Below are positions 39,286 to 49,223 of a stretch of DNA of 64,000 bases, in pieces. Below the pieces are notes generated by a model. That model was not told where the DNA came from and searched no databases. It saw nothing but the letters and a program-made list of their open reading frames with translations. The first letter of the stretch is position 1, and every line of letters begins with the position of its first letter. Both the position numbers and the translations under genes were made by a program. This DNA comes from Alphaproteobacteria bacterium (lineage in GTDB: Bacteria > Myxococcota_A > UBA796 > CAJQPC01): contig JACKEV010000010.1 in assembly GCA_020632795.1 (NCBI GenBank), positions 1 through 64,000 on the forward strand. The letters are read 5' to 3'.

Positions 39286-40116
39286 TCAGGCCGCTGAGTA
39301 GCAGCTCATGGGCCAGAGGCGGGCGTAGGGCCGGTCCTCGGAGTTGACCAGCAGCCGCGGCCGGGCCGTGAGCACCTCGCAGCCGCGCCGGGTGACCAGC
39401 ACCGTGTGCTCGAACTGGGCGGAGAGGGAGGCGTCGCGGGTCACCGCGGTCCAGCCGTCGCTCAGGACGGAGACCTCGGGGCCGCCCAGGTTGAGCATCG
39501 GCTCGATGGTGAAGGCCATGCCGCGCTTGAGCCGGGGGCCGGTGCCCGGGAAGCCGTAGTGGGGCACGGTGGGCTCGTCGTGGAACACGCGGTTGACGCC
39601 GTGGCCGGCGAAGGCCCGCACCACGGAGCAGCGCTGGGCGCGGGCGAAGCGGGAGATGGCCGCGCCGATGTCCCCCACCCGGGCGCCCGGGCGGACCACC
39701 TCCAGGCCGATCTCCAGGCTGCGGCGGCAGGTCTCGACCAGGTGGATGGCCTGGGGGGAGGGCTCACCGATGTAGAAGGTGGCGCTGGTGTCGCCATGCC
39801 AGCCGTGCTTCGCGGGCAGCACCGGGGTGACGTCGACGTTGAGGATGTCGCCGTCCTGGAGCACGCGCGGGCCGGGGATGCCGTGGCAGACGACCTCGTT
39901 GACGCTGGTGCAGACGCTGCGGGGGAAGCCCCGGTAGTTCAGCGGGCCGGAGCGGGCGCCGCGCGCCTCGGTGAAGGCCACGACGATGTCGTCGATGTCC
40001 TGGGTGGTCAGGCCGGGGCGGAGCTGGTCGCCGACGTGGCAGAGAAGCTCCGCGGCCAGCGCCCCGACGCGCCGCATGGCCTCGATCTCCGGCGCTGTGA
40101 GGATGCGGATGCCCAT
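39286..40116 (-). CDS. map: methionine aminopeptidase, type I
   Basis: 276 residues. It removes the first methionine from new proteins. The five metal ligands are visible: Asp in LNVDVTPV, Asp in HGDTSATF, His in FAGHGVNR, Glu in TIEPML and Glu in QFEHTVLV. Active-site histidine lies in VCHGIPG. The start overlaps the hemB stop (TGATG). The C-terminus has about 20 extra residues with CYSAA. Length fits the type Ia enzyme. Confidence 0.94.
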   Translation of the reverse strand: MGIRILTAPEIEAMRRVGALAAELLCHVGDQLRPGLTTQDIDDIVVAFTEARGARSGPLNYRGFPRSVCTSVNEVVCHGIPGPRVLQDGDILNVDVTPVLPAKHGWHGDTSATFYIGEPSPQAIHLVETCRRSLEIGLEVVRPGARVGDIGAAISRFARAQRCSVVRAFAGHGVNRVFHDEPTVPHYGFPGTGPRLKRGMAFTIEPMLNLGGPEVSVLSDGWTAVTRDASLSAQFEHTVLVTRRGCEVLTARPRLLVNSEDRPYARLWPMSCYSAA

Positions 40117-41138
40117 CAGCCCGCCTGGAGTCGCCTGGCGATCTCCACGGCGCCGTAGGTGAGCACGCCGTCGGCGCCGGCCCGCTTGAAGCCCAGCAGG
40201 CTCTCCATCAGCACGCGGTCCCAGTCCAGCCAGCCGCGCTCGGCGGCGGCCCGCAGCATCGCGTACTCGCCGCTGACCTGGTAGACGAAGGTGGGCAGGC
40301 CGAAGGCGCTCTTGACGCGCCAGACGAGGTCCAGGTAGGGCATGCCCGGCTTGACCATGACCATGTCCGCGCCCTCGCTGACGTCCAGCGCGGTCTCGTG
40401 CAGGGCCTCGTCGCCGTTGGCCGGGTCCATCTGGTAGGTGCGCTTGTCGCCGCTGCCCAGGCTGCCCTTGCTGCCCACCGCGTCGCGGAAGGGGCCGTAG
40501 AAGGCCGAGGCGTACTTGGCGGAGTAGGCCAGGATGCGGACGTCGGTGTAGCCCGCGCCGTCCAGGGCGTCGCGGATGGCGCCGACGCGGCCGTCCATCA
40601 TGTCGCTGGGGGCGATGACGTCGCAGCCGGCCTCGGCCTGGACCACCGCCTGGAGGCAGAGGACCTCCAGGGTCTCGTCATTGACCACCTGGCCGTCCCG
40701 CAGCAGGCCGTCCTGGCCGTGGGAGGTGTAGGGGTCGAGGGCGACGTCGCAGATGAGGCCGACGTCGGGGACCTGGGCCTTGATCGCCCGGACCGCCCGG
40801 CAGACGAGGTTCTCGGGGTTGCAGGACTCGCGGCCGTCCTCGGTCTTGAGCGCGGGATCGGTGGCCGGGAACAGCGCCACCGCCGGCACGCCCAGGGCGG
40901 CGGCGGCGGCGATGTCCTGGACGGCGAGGTCCACGGAGAGGCGCTGCACGCCGGGCATGGAGGGCACGTCGACCCGCTGGTTGTCGCCGTCGGTGAGGAA
41001 GACGGGCCAGATGAGGTCGTCCACCGACAGCCGGGCCTCGCGGACCAGCCGGCGTGACCAGTCGTCGCGGCGCATCCGCCGCAGCCGCGTGGTGGGGAAG
41101 CGGCGGAGAGCGTTGGGGGGAGTCATGGGGCGGAACAT
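40116..41138 (-). CDS. hemB: δ-aminolevulinic acid dehydratase (Mg-type)
   Basis: 340 residues. It condenses two aminolevulinates into porphobilinogen for haem. The two catalytic lysines lie in YSAKYASAFYGPFRDA and VKPGMPYLD. Where zinc enzymes have three cysteines this one reads DVALDPYTSHGQDG, the magnesium-dependent version. Two close ATGs are possible (41138, 41126). Haem supply suits the haem proteins elsewhere in the window, though nothing links them directly. Confidence 0.94.
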   Translation of the reverse strand: MFRPMTPPNALRRFPTTRLRRMRRDDWSRRLVREARLSVDDLIWPVFLTDGDNQRVDVPSMPGVQRLSVDLAVQDIAAAAALGVPAVALFPATDPALKTEDGRESCNPENLVCRAVRAIKAQVPDVGLICDVALDPYTSHGQDGLLRDGQVVNDETLEVLCLQAVVQAEAGCDVIAPSDMMDGRVGAIRDALDGAGYTDVRILAYSAKYASAFYGPFRDAVGSKGSLGSGDKRTYQMDPANGDEALHETALDVSEGADMVMVKPGMPYLDLVWRVKSAFGLPTFVYQVSGEYAMLRAAAERGWLDWDRVLMESLLGFKRAGADGVLTYGAVEIARRLQAG

Positions 41139-41220
41139 AACACCGCCGACCCGCGCGGCGCGGCAGATCGCGGCGGGTTATGGACCGGCTCTCCGATGAC
41201 CCCGCAGTGAGGACGCGACG

Positions 41221-42714
41221 ATGCCGCAGCCGCTCCGGCTCTACAACACCCTGACCCGCACCATCGAGCCCTTCCGCCCCATCGAGGCGGGCAAGGTGAG
41301 CCTCTATGTGTGTGGAATGACGGTGTATGATCGCCCACATGTGGGTCACGGCCGCGCCTTCGTGGTGTTCGACGCCTTCGTCCGCTACCTGCGCCACCGG
41401 GGGTGGGACGTCCGCTTCGTCCGGAACTTCACCGACGTGGACGACAAGATCATCGCCCGGGCCAACGAGCGTGGGGAGGACCCCCTCGCCCTGGCCCAGG
41501 GCTTCATCGACGTCTTCCACGAGGACATGCGCGCCCTGGGCCTCATCGACCCTGACGTCGAGCCCCGGGTCACCCTGTGCATCCCCCAGATCATCGATCT
41601 GGTGCAGTCCCTGGTGGACAAGGGCCACGCCTACGCCTCCGAGGGCACGGTCTGGTTCGCCGTCGAGACCTGCGAGGGCTACGGCAAGCTCTCCGGCCAG
41701 GACCCCGACAAGCTGCGCAACCCCGACGAGCTGGCCGGCAAGCGCGCCCCCGGCGACTTCGCCCTGTGGAAGGCCGCGAAGCCCGGCGAGCCGAGCTGGG
41801 AGAGCCCCTGGGGCCCCGGGCGCCCGGGCTGGCACATCGAGTGCTCCGCGATGTCGCGGACCGAGCTGGGCGAGACCTTCGACATCCACGGCGGCGGGCT
41901 CGACCTCGTCTTCCCCCACCACGAGAACGAGATCGCGCAGTCGGAGTGCGGCAACGGCGCGCCCTACGCCAACTACTGGATGCACAACGGGCTGCTGACC
42001 GCCCCCGGCGGCCAGAAGATGGGCAAGAGCCTGGGCAACGTCATCGACCTGTCCGATGCGCTGGCCCAATACCCCGCCGAGGCCATCCGGCTGTACTACC
42101 TCCAGAACCAGTACCGCTCCCCGCTGCCGTGGAGCGGCTCGGCGCTGGACGACGCCCTGGCCATGCTGGCCCGGCTCTACGGCGCCCTGGAGGTCGCCCG
42201 CACCTTCGGCGGCGACGGCGACGCCGACCGCGTCGCCCAGGAGATGGGCAAGCCGGCGCTGACGGTGCTCACCCTGGGCCGGGCCTTCCCCGAGGCCATG
42301 TACGCCGCCCTCGATCAGGACTTCAACACCGCGCTGGTGCTGGGCCACGCCTTCGAGCTGGCCCGGGCGGTCAACCGCTTCTCCAACCTCAAGAAGGCGA
42401 AGAAGCGCGGCGCCCCGGTGATCGCGCCAGCCCTGGCGGCCTTCGACCTGCTGGCGAAGGCCCTGGGTGTGCTGAGCGCGAGCCCCGACGCCTTCCACGC
42501 CGAGGTCATCGACAAGCGACTGGCCGTGCTGGGGGTGGACCCCGCCGAGGTGGAGCGCCTGATCGCCGAGCGCTCAGAGGCCCGCGCGGCCCGCGACTGG
42601 GCGCGGGCGGACGGCATCCGTGACGCGCTGACCGCGATGCACATCGAGGTGATGGACCGGCCGGACGGCGTCGACTGGCGCGTCCGGCTGACCCCGGTGG
42701 AGGACGATCAGTAG
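41221..42714 (+). CDS. cysS: cysteinyl-tRNA synthetase
   Basis: 497 residues, class I synthetase. HVGHGRAF is the HIGH motif and KMGKSLGN the KMSKS motif; zinc ligands appear in YVCGMTVYD, WHIECSAMS and FPHHENE. The C-terminal helical anticodon domain ends EVMDRPDGVDW. It charges tRNA-Cys, three gene copies of which lie in the array 20 kb away. It is divergent from hemB (82 bp) and its stop overlaps the convergent gene by 7 bp. Confidence 0.95.
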   Translation: MPQPLRLYNTLTRTIEPFRPIEAGKVSLYVCGMTVYDRPHVGHGRAFVVFDAFVRYLRHRGWDVRFVRNFTDVDDKIIARANERGEDPLALAQGFIDVFHEDMRALGLIDPDVEPRVTLCIPQIIDLVQSLVDKGHAYASEGTVWFAVETCEGYGKLSGQDPDKLRNPDELAGKRAPGDFALWKAAKPGEPSWESPWGPGRPGWHIECSAMSRTELGETFDIHGGGLDLVFPHHENEIAQSECGNGAPYANYWMHNGLLTAPGGQKMGKSLGNVIDLSDALAQYPAEAIRLYYLQNQYRSPLPWSGSALDDALAMLARLYGALEVARTFGGDGDADRVAQEMGKPALTVLTLGRAFPEAMYAALDQDFNTALVLGHAFELARAVNRFSNLKKAKKRGAPVIAPALAAFDLLAKALGVLSASPDAFHAEVIDKRLAVLGVDPAEVERLIAERSEARAARDWARADGIRDALTAMHIEVMDRPDGVDWRVRLTPVEDDQ

Positions 42715-43031
42715 GCGTTGACCGCGTCCTTGGCGGCCTTCAGGAACTGCTGGACGGTCGCCGGATCGGTCAGCGCCTCGACCCCGGAGGGGTGGCTGGT
42801 GATGGCCTCGTTGAAGGCGAGGGCTGCGGTCTCGCACATCAGGACCTCGCGCACCGGCTCGAAGCCGACGCCGCCCGGATCATCCCGAAGCACCTTGTTC
42901 TTCTTGCCGGGGATCCGGACCGGGACCGCCTTGCGACGGAAGGGGTATTCCTTCCGACGGACCTGGATGATCACCTTGTGGGCGGGGCGCTTGGCGGGGA
43001 CGACGACGCCTGAGGCGTAGCAGCGATACAT
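42708..43031 (-). CDS. conserved small basic protein
   Basis: 107 residues: a basic N-terminal half (MYRCYASGVVVPAKRPAHK, VRRKEYPFRR, PGKKNKV) and a conserved-looking DDPGGVGFEPVREVLMCE segment. Proteins with this C-Y-x-S-G-x2-V-P start seem widespread in proteobacteria, but I do not know a function. Nucleic-acid or ribosome binding would fit its charge. GGAGATTG precedes the ATG. Convergent with cysS. Confidence 0.6.
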   Translation of the reverse strand: MYRCYASGVVVPAKRPAHKVIIQVRRKEYPFRRKAVPVRIPGKKNKVLRDDPGGVGFEPVREVLMCETAALAFNEAITSHPSGVEALTDPATVQQFLKAAKDAVNAY

Positions 43032-43181
43032 TCAATCTCCAGAGCTTCGACCCGGCCATCTGGCGGGCGGGTTATCGATCCGGCGCCGCGTGAGGACCCA
43101 GGCCTCCGGCGCTCGTCAGCCCCCTGTGTATCCCCCCGTCTCCGGGGCCGCTACCCGAGAGCCCCGCCACGGAGCCTATCG

Positions 43182-44537
43182 ATGTCCGAGACCTCCTCCA
43201 AGACCTTCGACCTGCTCGTGCGTGGCGGGCGCTGCGTGACCCCTGGCGGCGTCGTCGACGCCGACGTCGGCATCCGCGGCGGGAGAATCGCTGCGATCGG
43301 CGCGCTGGGCGCGGCGTCCGCCGCAGAGGAGATCGACGCCTCGGGCCTGCACGTCCTCCCCGGCCTCATCGACACCCAGGTCCACTTCCGCGAGCCCGGC
43401 CTGGAGTACAAGGAGGATCTGGGCACCGGCACGGCGGGCGCGGCGCTGGGCGGCATCACGGCGGTCTTCGAGATGCCCAACACCAAGCCCAGCACCCTCA
43501 CCCACGACGACCTGGCCGACAAGGTCGCCCGGGGCCGGGCGAAGGGCTGGACCGACTTCGCCTTCTTCATCGGGGCCAGCGCCGAGAACGTCGATCAGCT
43601 CGGCGCGATCGAGCAGGACGAGGGCTGCTGCGGGGTGAAGATCTTCATGGGCAGCTCCACCGGCTCGCTGCTGGTGGACGACCCCGAGGTGCTGGAGCAG
43701 GTCCTGCGCAAGGGCCGCCGCCGCGTGGCCGTGCACTGCGAGGACGAGGCCCGCATGACCGAGCGCTGGCCGCTCACCCAGGTCGACGGCGTGACCGCCC
43801 ACGTCCACCCGGTGTGGCGTGACGAGCAGACCGCGTTGATCGCGACCACCCGCCTGCTGGAGGTCGCGCGCCAGGCGGGCCGCCGGGTCCACGTCCTGCA
43901 CGTCACCACGGCCTCGGAGATGGAGCTGCTGCGCCACCACAAGGACATCGCCACCGTCGAGGTCACCCCCCAGCACCTCACCCTGCACGCGCCCGACTGC
44001 TACGACCGCCTGGGCACCTACGCCCAGATGAACCCGCCGGTCCGCGGCGCCGAGCACAAGGCCGCCCTGTGGCGGGCGCTGAACGCCGGGGTGGTCGACG
44101 TCATCGGCTCGGACCACGCCCCCCACACCCGCGCGGAGAAGGACCTCCCCTACCCGCGCAGCCCCTCGGGCATGCCCGGCGTGCAGACCACCGTGCCGCT
44201 GATGCTCGACCACGTCCACCACGGCCGCCTCAGCCTGCTGCGGGTGGTCGACCTGCTGGCCCACGGCCCCAACCGCATCTACAACATCGCCGGAAAGGGC
44301 CGCCTGGTCCTGGGCTACGACGGCGACCTCACCCTGGTGGACCTGGCCGAGACCCGCGAGGTCACCGACGACTGGATCGCCTCCCGCAGCGGCTGGTCGC
44401 CGTTCACCGGCATGCGCCTGACCGGCTGGCCGGTCGCCACGATCATCCGGGGGCGGGTCGTCATGCGGGATGGCGAGCTGCTGGGCGCGCCCGGCGGCCA
44501 GCCCGTGCGCTTCCAGGACACCCTGCCCGCCGCGTGA
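43182..44537 (+). CDS. pyrC: dihydroorotase (amidohydrolase)
   Basis: 451 residues. It forms dihydroorotate for pyrimidine synthesis. GLIDTQVHFREPGLEYKED is the first metal motif, with Gln instead of the first His, a known variant in class I relatives. GVKIFMGSSTG has the lysine that is carboxylated; VHCEDE, HVLHVTTASE and DVIGSDHAPHTRAEK supply the other ligands and the catalytic Asp. GGAG lies 8 nt before the ATG. Allantoinase or hydantoinase activity is less likely. The stop overlaps the next gene (GTGA). Confidence 0.85.
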   Translation: MSETSSKTFDLLVRGGRCVTPGGVVDADVGIRGGRIAAIGALGAASAAEEIDASGLHVLPGLIDTQVHFREPGLEYKEDLGTGTAGAALGGITAVFEMPNTKPSTLTHDDLADKVARGRAKGWTDFAFFIGASAENVDQLGAIEQDEGCCGVKIFMGSSTGSLLVDDPEVLEQVLRKGRRRVAVHCEDEARMTERWPLTQVDGVTAHVHPVWRDEQTALIATTRLLEVARQAGRRVHVLHVTTASEMELLRHHKDIATVEVTPQHLTLHAPDCYDRLGTYAQMNPPVRGAEHKAALWRALNAGVVDVIGSDHAPHTRAEKDLPYPRSPSGMPGVQTTVPLMLDHVHHGRLSLLRVVDLLAHGPNRIYNIAGKGRLVLGYDGDLTLVDLAETREVTDDWIASRSGWSPFTGMRLTGWPVATIIRGRVVMRDGELLGAPGGQPVRFQDTLPAA

Positions 44538-45100
44538 GGCTCCTCGATCCCTGGCTGGCGCGCTTCGAGGCGCGGCGGGCGCAGCTCGCCGAACAGCCCG
44601 GCCCCGACGACGGCTTCGCGCCCTGGCGCGCAGGGGTGCTGCGCGCGCTGGCCGAGACACCGGTGGCCTTCCTCCGCGCCGACTTCGTCGCTGAGACCGA
44701 TGACATCGAGATCACGGAGGCGTTCACCGGGCTCCGGCCCCGCAGCCTGGACCCGGACCTCTGCTGCGTGGACCAGGGGGTCGAGGCCCTCGTCGGGGGT
44801 CTCCCACCGGGCGTCCCACTGGGGGAGAAGCGGGCCTGGGAGCTGCCCTGGCTCCTGGAGGGCCTCTTGGGCGCGCGCCGGCTGACCGACGCGCTCACCC
44901 CGGTGGAGGCTCTGCCGCTGGGGCCCGAGCCCCGCGCCCTCGGCGTCTTCTACCCCCCCGGCGAGGCCCACCCCGGGGGCGCGGCCCACCTCATGCTCTG
45001 CTGGCGGCGGCCCGACGGCGCGATCGGCCTCGACGACGCGCAGGGGCTCGCCGCGATCTGGGATGTGCGGGGCAACCTGGCGCTGGCCTGGGCCCTCTAA
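44534..45100 (+). CDS. conserved hypothetical protein
   Basis: 188 residues with a GTG start overlapping the dihydroorotase stop by 4 bp, so the two are translated together. It has the acidic segment ETDDIEITEAFTGLRPRSLDPDLCCVDQG, and a β-rich C-terminus (HLMLCWRRPDGAIGLDDAQGLAAIWDVRG). There is no signal peptide. No family was recognised; the overlap suggests a link with dihydroorotase. Confidence 0.55.
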   Translation: MRLLDPWLARFEARRAQLAEQPGPDDGFAPWRAGVLRALAETPVAFLRADFVAETDDIEITEAFTGLRPRSLDPDLCCVDQGVEALVGGLPPGVPLGEKRAWELPWLLEGLLGARRLTDALTPVEALPLGPEPRALGVFYPPGEAHPGGAAHLMLCWRRPDGAIGLDDAQGLAAIWDVRGNLALAWAL

Positions 45101-45993
45101 GGCGCCGGCACGAGCCGCAGCTCGGCGATCTCCGGCGGACAGAACAGCCGCACCGGCGCGACGGACCAGCCGATGCCCCGACTGACGAAGAGGTGGACGC
45201 CGCCCTCGGTGAACCAGCCGCCCACGTAGGGCCCGGTGCCCAGGGGCAGGAAGGGCGCACCCAGGCCAGGGATGCGGAGCTGCCCGGCGTGGGAGTGGCC
45301 GCTGAGCACCAGCCGCACCGGGCCGCGCTGCAGAGCGGGGAAGATGGCGGGGCTGTGGCTGAGCACCAGCGCGGGCTGCTCTTCCGAGATGCCGATGAGC
45401 GCGGCGTCGACGTCGGGCTCCCCCGCCAGCAGGTCGTCCACCCCCGCCAGGGTCAGGCCCCCCAGGTCGACGCTGCGGTTCTGAAGCAGGGTGACCCCGT
45501 GCTCGGCGAGGAAGGCCTCCCAGATGTCCTGGGGCGCGTCCCCCCAGTACTCCCAGTTGCCCAGCACCGCAAAGCGCCCCAGCGGGGCCTCCGGCAGGCT
45601 CTCCAGGAAGCGCCCGGCGGCCTCCCGCTGCCACCCCCGGGTGACCACGTCCCCGGTCAGGACCACCAGATCGGGGCGATGCGCCGGCAGCGTCGCGCAG
45701 AGCTGCTCCAGCCAGGGGTCCGACCGGCGGATGTGGACGTCAGTGAGGTGCAGGACCCGCAGCGGGCGGTCCAGGCCCGCGATGGGCACGACGTGGACGC
45801 TGTGCTCGAACCAGCCGCGCTCCGCCACGAGCCGGCGCAGGGCGCTGCCCTGCCGCGGTGTCTCCCGCGTCCCGCCTGGCGCCCCACGCATCGGCGCCCG
45901 GCTGGCGGCGGTGAAGCTGTGGCCGCGCGCCATCGCCCGACGGATCCCCCGGGCGAAGCGCAGCGCGTCGTGGAGCCGGCCGAGGGGGGGCAT
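45097..45993 (-). CDS. metallophosphoesterase
   Basis: 298 residues. The binuclear metal site motifs are in order: LHLTDVHIRR (D-x-H), LVVLTGDVVTRG (GD), FAVLGNWEYW (GN, with Trp-Glu where most have His-Asp/Glu), VLSHSPAIF and LVLSGHSHAGQ (GHSH). A C-terminal segment IGWSVAPVRLFCPPEIAELRLV matches YkuE-like enzymes. GNWEYW is a common YkuE-type variant. The ATG at 45993 was preferred to a GTG at 46035 that would overlap the divergent promoter. Substrate unknown. Confidence 0.85.
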   Translation of the reverse strand: MPPLGRLHDALRFARGIRRAMARGHSFTAASRAPMRGAPGGTRETPRQGSALRRLVAERGWFEHSVHVVPIAGLDRPLRVLHLTDVHIRRSDPWLEQLCATLPAHRPDLVVLTGDVVTRGWQREAAGRFLESLPEAPLGRFAVLGNWEYWGDAPQDIWEAFLAEHGVTLLQNRSVDLGGLTLAGVDDLLAGEPDVDAALIGISEEQPALVLSHSPAIFPALQRGPVRLVLSGHSHAGQLRIPGLGAPFLPLGTGPYVGGWFTEGGVHLFVSRGIGWSVAPVRLFCPPEIAELRLVPAP

Positions 45994-46046
45994 GGCGATG
46001 GAATCCAGGGCAGGGGTCTCGGGTAGACTACACACAGGAGCGCCTG

Positions 46047-47498
46047 ATGATCCCTCTGTCCGCCTGGGTGGCCCTCTGCCCGGCCGCCGTCGCCGGCCTC
46101 GAAGACGTGGTGCTGGAGCTGCGGGTCACCGAGCCCCTGGGCACGCCGCTGATCGATCAGCAGGTCGAGCTGCCCTTCCGGGGCGAGTACGAGCAGACCC
46201 TGGGCCAGGACACCTTCACCGTCGTGGTCGAGGCCGCGATGGACGACGCCACCGCCATCGCTGACGCCGAGGTCGAGGTCATCGTGACCGTCTACCGGCT
46301 GGACGGGCCCCAGCGGGTGCCCGTGCGGGTGGCCGGGCCCAAGGTGGTGCTCTCCAAGGACGCCCGCATGAAGGCCCGCTCGGTGGTGGAGGCCAGCGAG
46401 CCCGTGATCGCCCCCGACGGCACCGACCTCACCTCCCTCACCTGGGAGCTGGAGGCGGCGTGGTCCGAGCGCCGCGCCCCGGACTGGCTCTCGGAGGTGC
46501 GCGCCCAGTCCGTCGCGCCGCCCAAGGACCGGGAGTCCTACGTCGTGGCCTGGGCCGACGCCGGGCTCTACAGCGCCCCCCACCCCGACGCCTGGGTGGG
46601 CCGGATGGAGCCCCCGGCCGCCAGCCGCAGCCTGTCGGTGGGCGGGGTGATGACCTGGGAGGTGATCTCCGACCGGGGCCAGTTCATCGAGGTGCGCAAC
46701 CTCCAGCCTCGCAAGTCCCGCAAGCACTGCATCCCCGCCAGCTCGGCGTTCAACGAGATGGACGTGAAGCTGTTCCTGCGGCGGGAGGACCTGCTGGTGG
46801 TCAGCAAGACCAGCGCGGTGATGGACTACTCCGACGGCACCGGCTCCAGCGTGGCCTCGGGGGTGCCGCTGGTGCCGCTGCCCGGGACCACGCTCTACGG
46901 CTACCCCGCCTTCGAGGGCCTCGCCCACGGCCTGACCTTCGTGATCCCGCTGCCCCCCAAGCCGCTGGCCCTCTCCTACGAGCCCCTGGTGGGCGGCTCC
47001 CTGAACCGGCCCCAGAGCCTCATCCTCACCCCCGACGAGCGCCATCAGCTCGGCCGAACCGGCGCGGGTCCGGTCACCGTCGTGAGCGGGACCAAGGAGC
47101 TGTACGTCTCGCCCTACACCGACCCCATGGGCGGCACCCAGGGCGTCGTGGCCGGAGGACCCTGCGCCGAGCACCGGCTCCAGGCGCCCACGAAGCGGCT
47201 GACCGAGCCCCCCGAGGACATGGGCCAGGACCTGGTGCTCGGCGGCGGGGGCGGCTTCGTCGGCGGCATCCCCCCCACGCCGTCGCTGGAGCTGCCCTTC
47301 GGCGTGCCGCTGTACTGGCCGGACGGCACCGAGGCCGGCATCGTCACCCGACCGCGCTCGATCCTGGTCGAGCCCCAGGCCAAGGGCGAGCTGCTGTGCG
47401 TGGATCTGGCCGCCGAGGCCGCCCGGCAGCGCGGGCGTTGGGCCCCGGAGGGCGCGACCCTGCCGGTGTGCGTGAAGGCGGCGGACGTGGGGCGGTAG
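46047..47498 (+). CDS. secreted protein of unknown function
   Basis: 483 residues with signal peptide MIPLSAWVALCPAAVAG. The first 120 residues look β-rich (LEDVVLELRVTEPLG, TFTVVVEAAMDD); later parts contain SDRGQFIEVRNLQP, reminiscent of an SH3-like turn, and a PRSILVEPQAKGELLCVD strand. AGGAG lies before the ATG. No family was recognised; export to the periplasm is the only safe statement. Confidence 0.6.
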   Translation: MIPLSAWVALCPAAVAGLEDVVLELRVTEPLGTPLIDQQVELPFRGEYEQTLGQDTFTVVVEAAMDDATAIADAEVEVIVTVYRLDGPQRVPVRVAGPKVVLSKDARMKARSVVEASEPVIAPDGTDLTSLTWELEAAWSERRAPDWLSEVRAQSVAPPKDRESYVVAWADAGLYSAPHPDAWVGRMEPPAASRSLSVGGVMTWEVISDRGQFIEVRNLQPRKSRKHCIPASSAFNEMDVKLFLRREDLLVVSKTSAVMDYSDGTGSSVASGVPLVPLPGTTLYGYPAFEGLAHGLTFVIPLPPKPLALSYEPLVGGSLNRPQSLILTPDERHQLGRTGAGPVTVVSGTKELYVSPYTDPMGGTQGVVAGGPCAEHRLQAPTKRLTEPPEDMGQDLVLGGGGGFVGGIPPTPSLELPFGVPLYWPDGTEAGIVTRPRSILVEPQAKGELLCVDLAAEAARQRGRWAPEGATLPVCVKAADVGR

Positions 47499-47501
47499 CG
47501 C

Positions 47502-49199
47502 TCAAAGGTTCCGCGCCCACAGCCCCTTCGCTGCCCGCCGGATCGGCCACACCGTGGCCACCGCGCACACCGCCGCCACCGCCGCGAAGAGGGCCCCCGC
47601 GAGGGCGGCCTCGCCGTCACCGAGGCTGCCGTGCTCGAAGTCCGCGCGCAGCAGGAACCACACCGGCACGATCTCCAGGCTGACCACGATCGCGACGAGC
47701 ACCAGCGCCACCACCATGAACAGCATGCCGGCCGGCCCCGCCGCCGCGCGGGCGACGTTGTCCACCTTGAAGTCCGGGTACATCGCGCCCATCCCCATCG
47801 CGATGCCCGAGATCCCGAACGCCAGGCCCAGCGCGGTGAACGCCCCCACCGCCGTCAGCGTGGCCGGAGAGTCCAGCAGCACGTTGCTGGCCACGATCAG
47901 CGTCTCGCCCACCACCAGCATCGGCACCATGCCCGGCAGGGCCTTGGCCCACAGGTAGCGCTCGGCGTCCAGCGGGGCGGAGCGCACCATCCAGAAGGCC
48001 CGCCCCTCCCCCGAGACCACCGCGAACTGGAAGCGCGCCGCGATGCTGGCCATCACGAAGCCCGCCGCCCCCAGGTTCAGGAAGGCCAGGGCGTTCTTGA
48101 AGCTCTGCATGTAGGGCCCCCGCACCACGTCGGTGGGCAGGGCGTTGACCGAGAACAGGTAGATGATGATGAGGCTCAGCAGCAGGAAGAGCTGGCTCCA
48201 CTGGGCCGGGTCCCGCACGAAGATCTTCACGTCCCGGGTGACGATGGCAGCCAGGGGCCGGGGCAGCGGCCGGGTGGCGAAGCGCAGCACCGCGTCCAGC
48301 ACGTCCGAGCGGGCGAACCGGGCCGCGCGGGCCTCCTGGCTGCGGGTCCAGCCGTCCGCGAACAGCCGCGCGGTCAGCCACCGGGAGCAGCCCATCGACG
48401 CGACCCCGCCGCTGAGCAGCAGGCCCAGCTGCTGCCAGGGCATCGCCCGCTGGCGCACCAGAGCGTCGAGCACCTCGGAGGCCCAGCGGGGCGGCGCCAG
48501 GAGCGGGATCGGCGCCTGGAGCCGGGCGACCGCCGCGGCCACCGACTCGAAGTTCTGGGCGTTCACGAGCTGCTCCGGCTCCAGCAGCCGCAGCAGGATG
48601 AACAGCGCCACCAGGAACAGGATGCCCAGCACCGCCAGCAGCTCGCGCACCCGCCGCGCCGGGAAGGCCGTCACCAGGATGGACGCGATCGCCGCCCCGG
48701 CCGCCGCCGGGATGGCCAGATACGCCGGGATCACGACGGTCAGGGCGACGTAGTAGGCCCACCCCGCGTCGTTGACGATGCCGTAGGCCAGGAACACCGG
48801 CACCCCGAACATGAGCATCGCCCAGCTCGACTGGGCCAGGGTCTCGATGAGCCGGGTGTAGAAGAAGACCGGCGGCGAGATCGGCAGGGAGAGGATCAGC
48901 TCCAGATCCTCGGACAGGTAGAAGCTGGAGAGCCCGGTGACCACGTTGGAGAAGATGAGCATCGCGAACAGCGAGAGCAGCAGCAGCTCCATGAGCTTGC
49001 GCGTGATCAGCGGCCCGAAGACCTCCACCTGGTGGAAGGTGCCCAGGCCGTAGACCATGCCCGCGAACAGCCCGATCCAGAACAGCGCGCCGAGGGCCAG
49101 GAAGAAGGCGTAGACCGCCCGCTCGCCGGGCTCGGCCATCGTCCATCGGTTGCGCAGCCCCAGCGCGCGCGGTCGCAGCAGGTACGCAGGTCCGATCAC
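47502..49199 (-). CDS. ABC exporter-type membrane protein
   Basis: 565 residues with about ten to twelve hydrophobic helices in two halves separated by a soluble part (about 230-330). The pattern YLSEDLELILSLPISPPVFFYTRLIE and GEGRAFWMVRSAPLDAERYLWAKALPG, present once per half, is typical of 'putative ABC exporter' permeases. The matching ATPase is not next to it in this window. AAGGAGG stands before the GTG start. It lies just downstream of the MCE gene and is probably co-transcribed. Confidence 0.7.
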   Translation of the reverse strand: MIGPAYLLRPRALGLRNRWTMAEPGERAVYAFFLALGALFWIGLFAGMVYGLGTFHQVEVFGPLITRKLMELLLLSLFAMLIFSNVVTGLSSFYLSEDLELILSLPISPPVFFYTRLIETLAQSSWAMLMFGVPVFLAYGIVNDAGWAYYVALTVVIPAYLAIPAAAGAAIASILVTAFPARRVRELLAVLGILFLVALFILLRLLEPEQLVNAQNFESVAAAVARLQAPIPLLAPPRWASEVLDALVRQRAMPWQQLGLLLSGGVASMGCSRWLTARLFADGWTRSQEARAARFARSDVLDAVLRFATRPLPRPLAAIVTRDVKIFVRDPAQWSQLFLLLSLIIIYLFSVNALPTDVVRGPYMQSFKNALAFLNLGAAGFVMASIAARFQFAVVSGEGRAFWMVRSAPLDAERYLWAKALPGMVPMLVVGETLIVASNVLLDSPATLTAVGAFTALGLAFGISGIAMGMGAMYPDFKVDNVARAAAGPAGMLFMVVALVLVAIVVSLEIVPVWFLLRADFEHGSLGDGEAALAGALFAAVAAVCAVATVWPIRRAAKGLWARNL

Positions 49200-49223
49200 G
49201 ACCCCTCCTTGGGTTCGGTGCGG

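Noticed and set aside
43369..43395. Inactive dihydroorotase because the first metal His is Gln
   Set aside because: QVHFREPG is a known variant in this branch and all other metal and catalytic residues are present.
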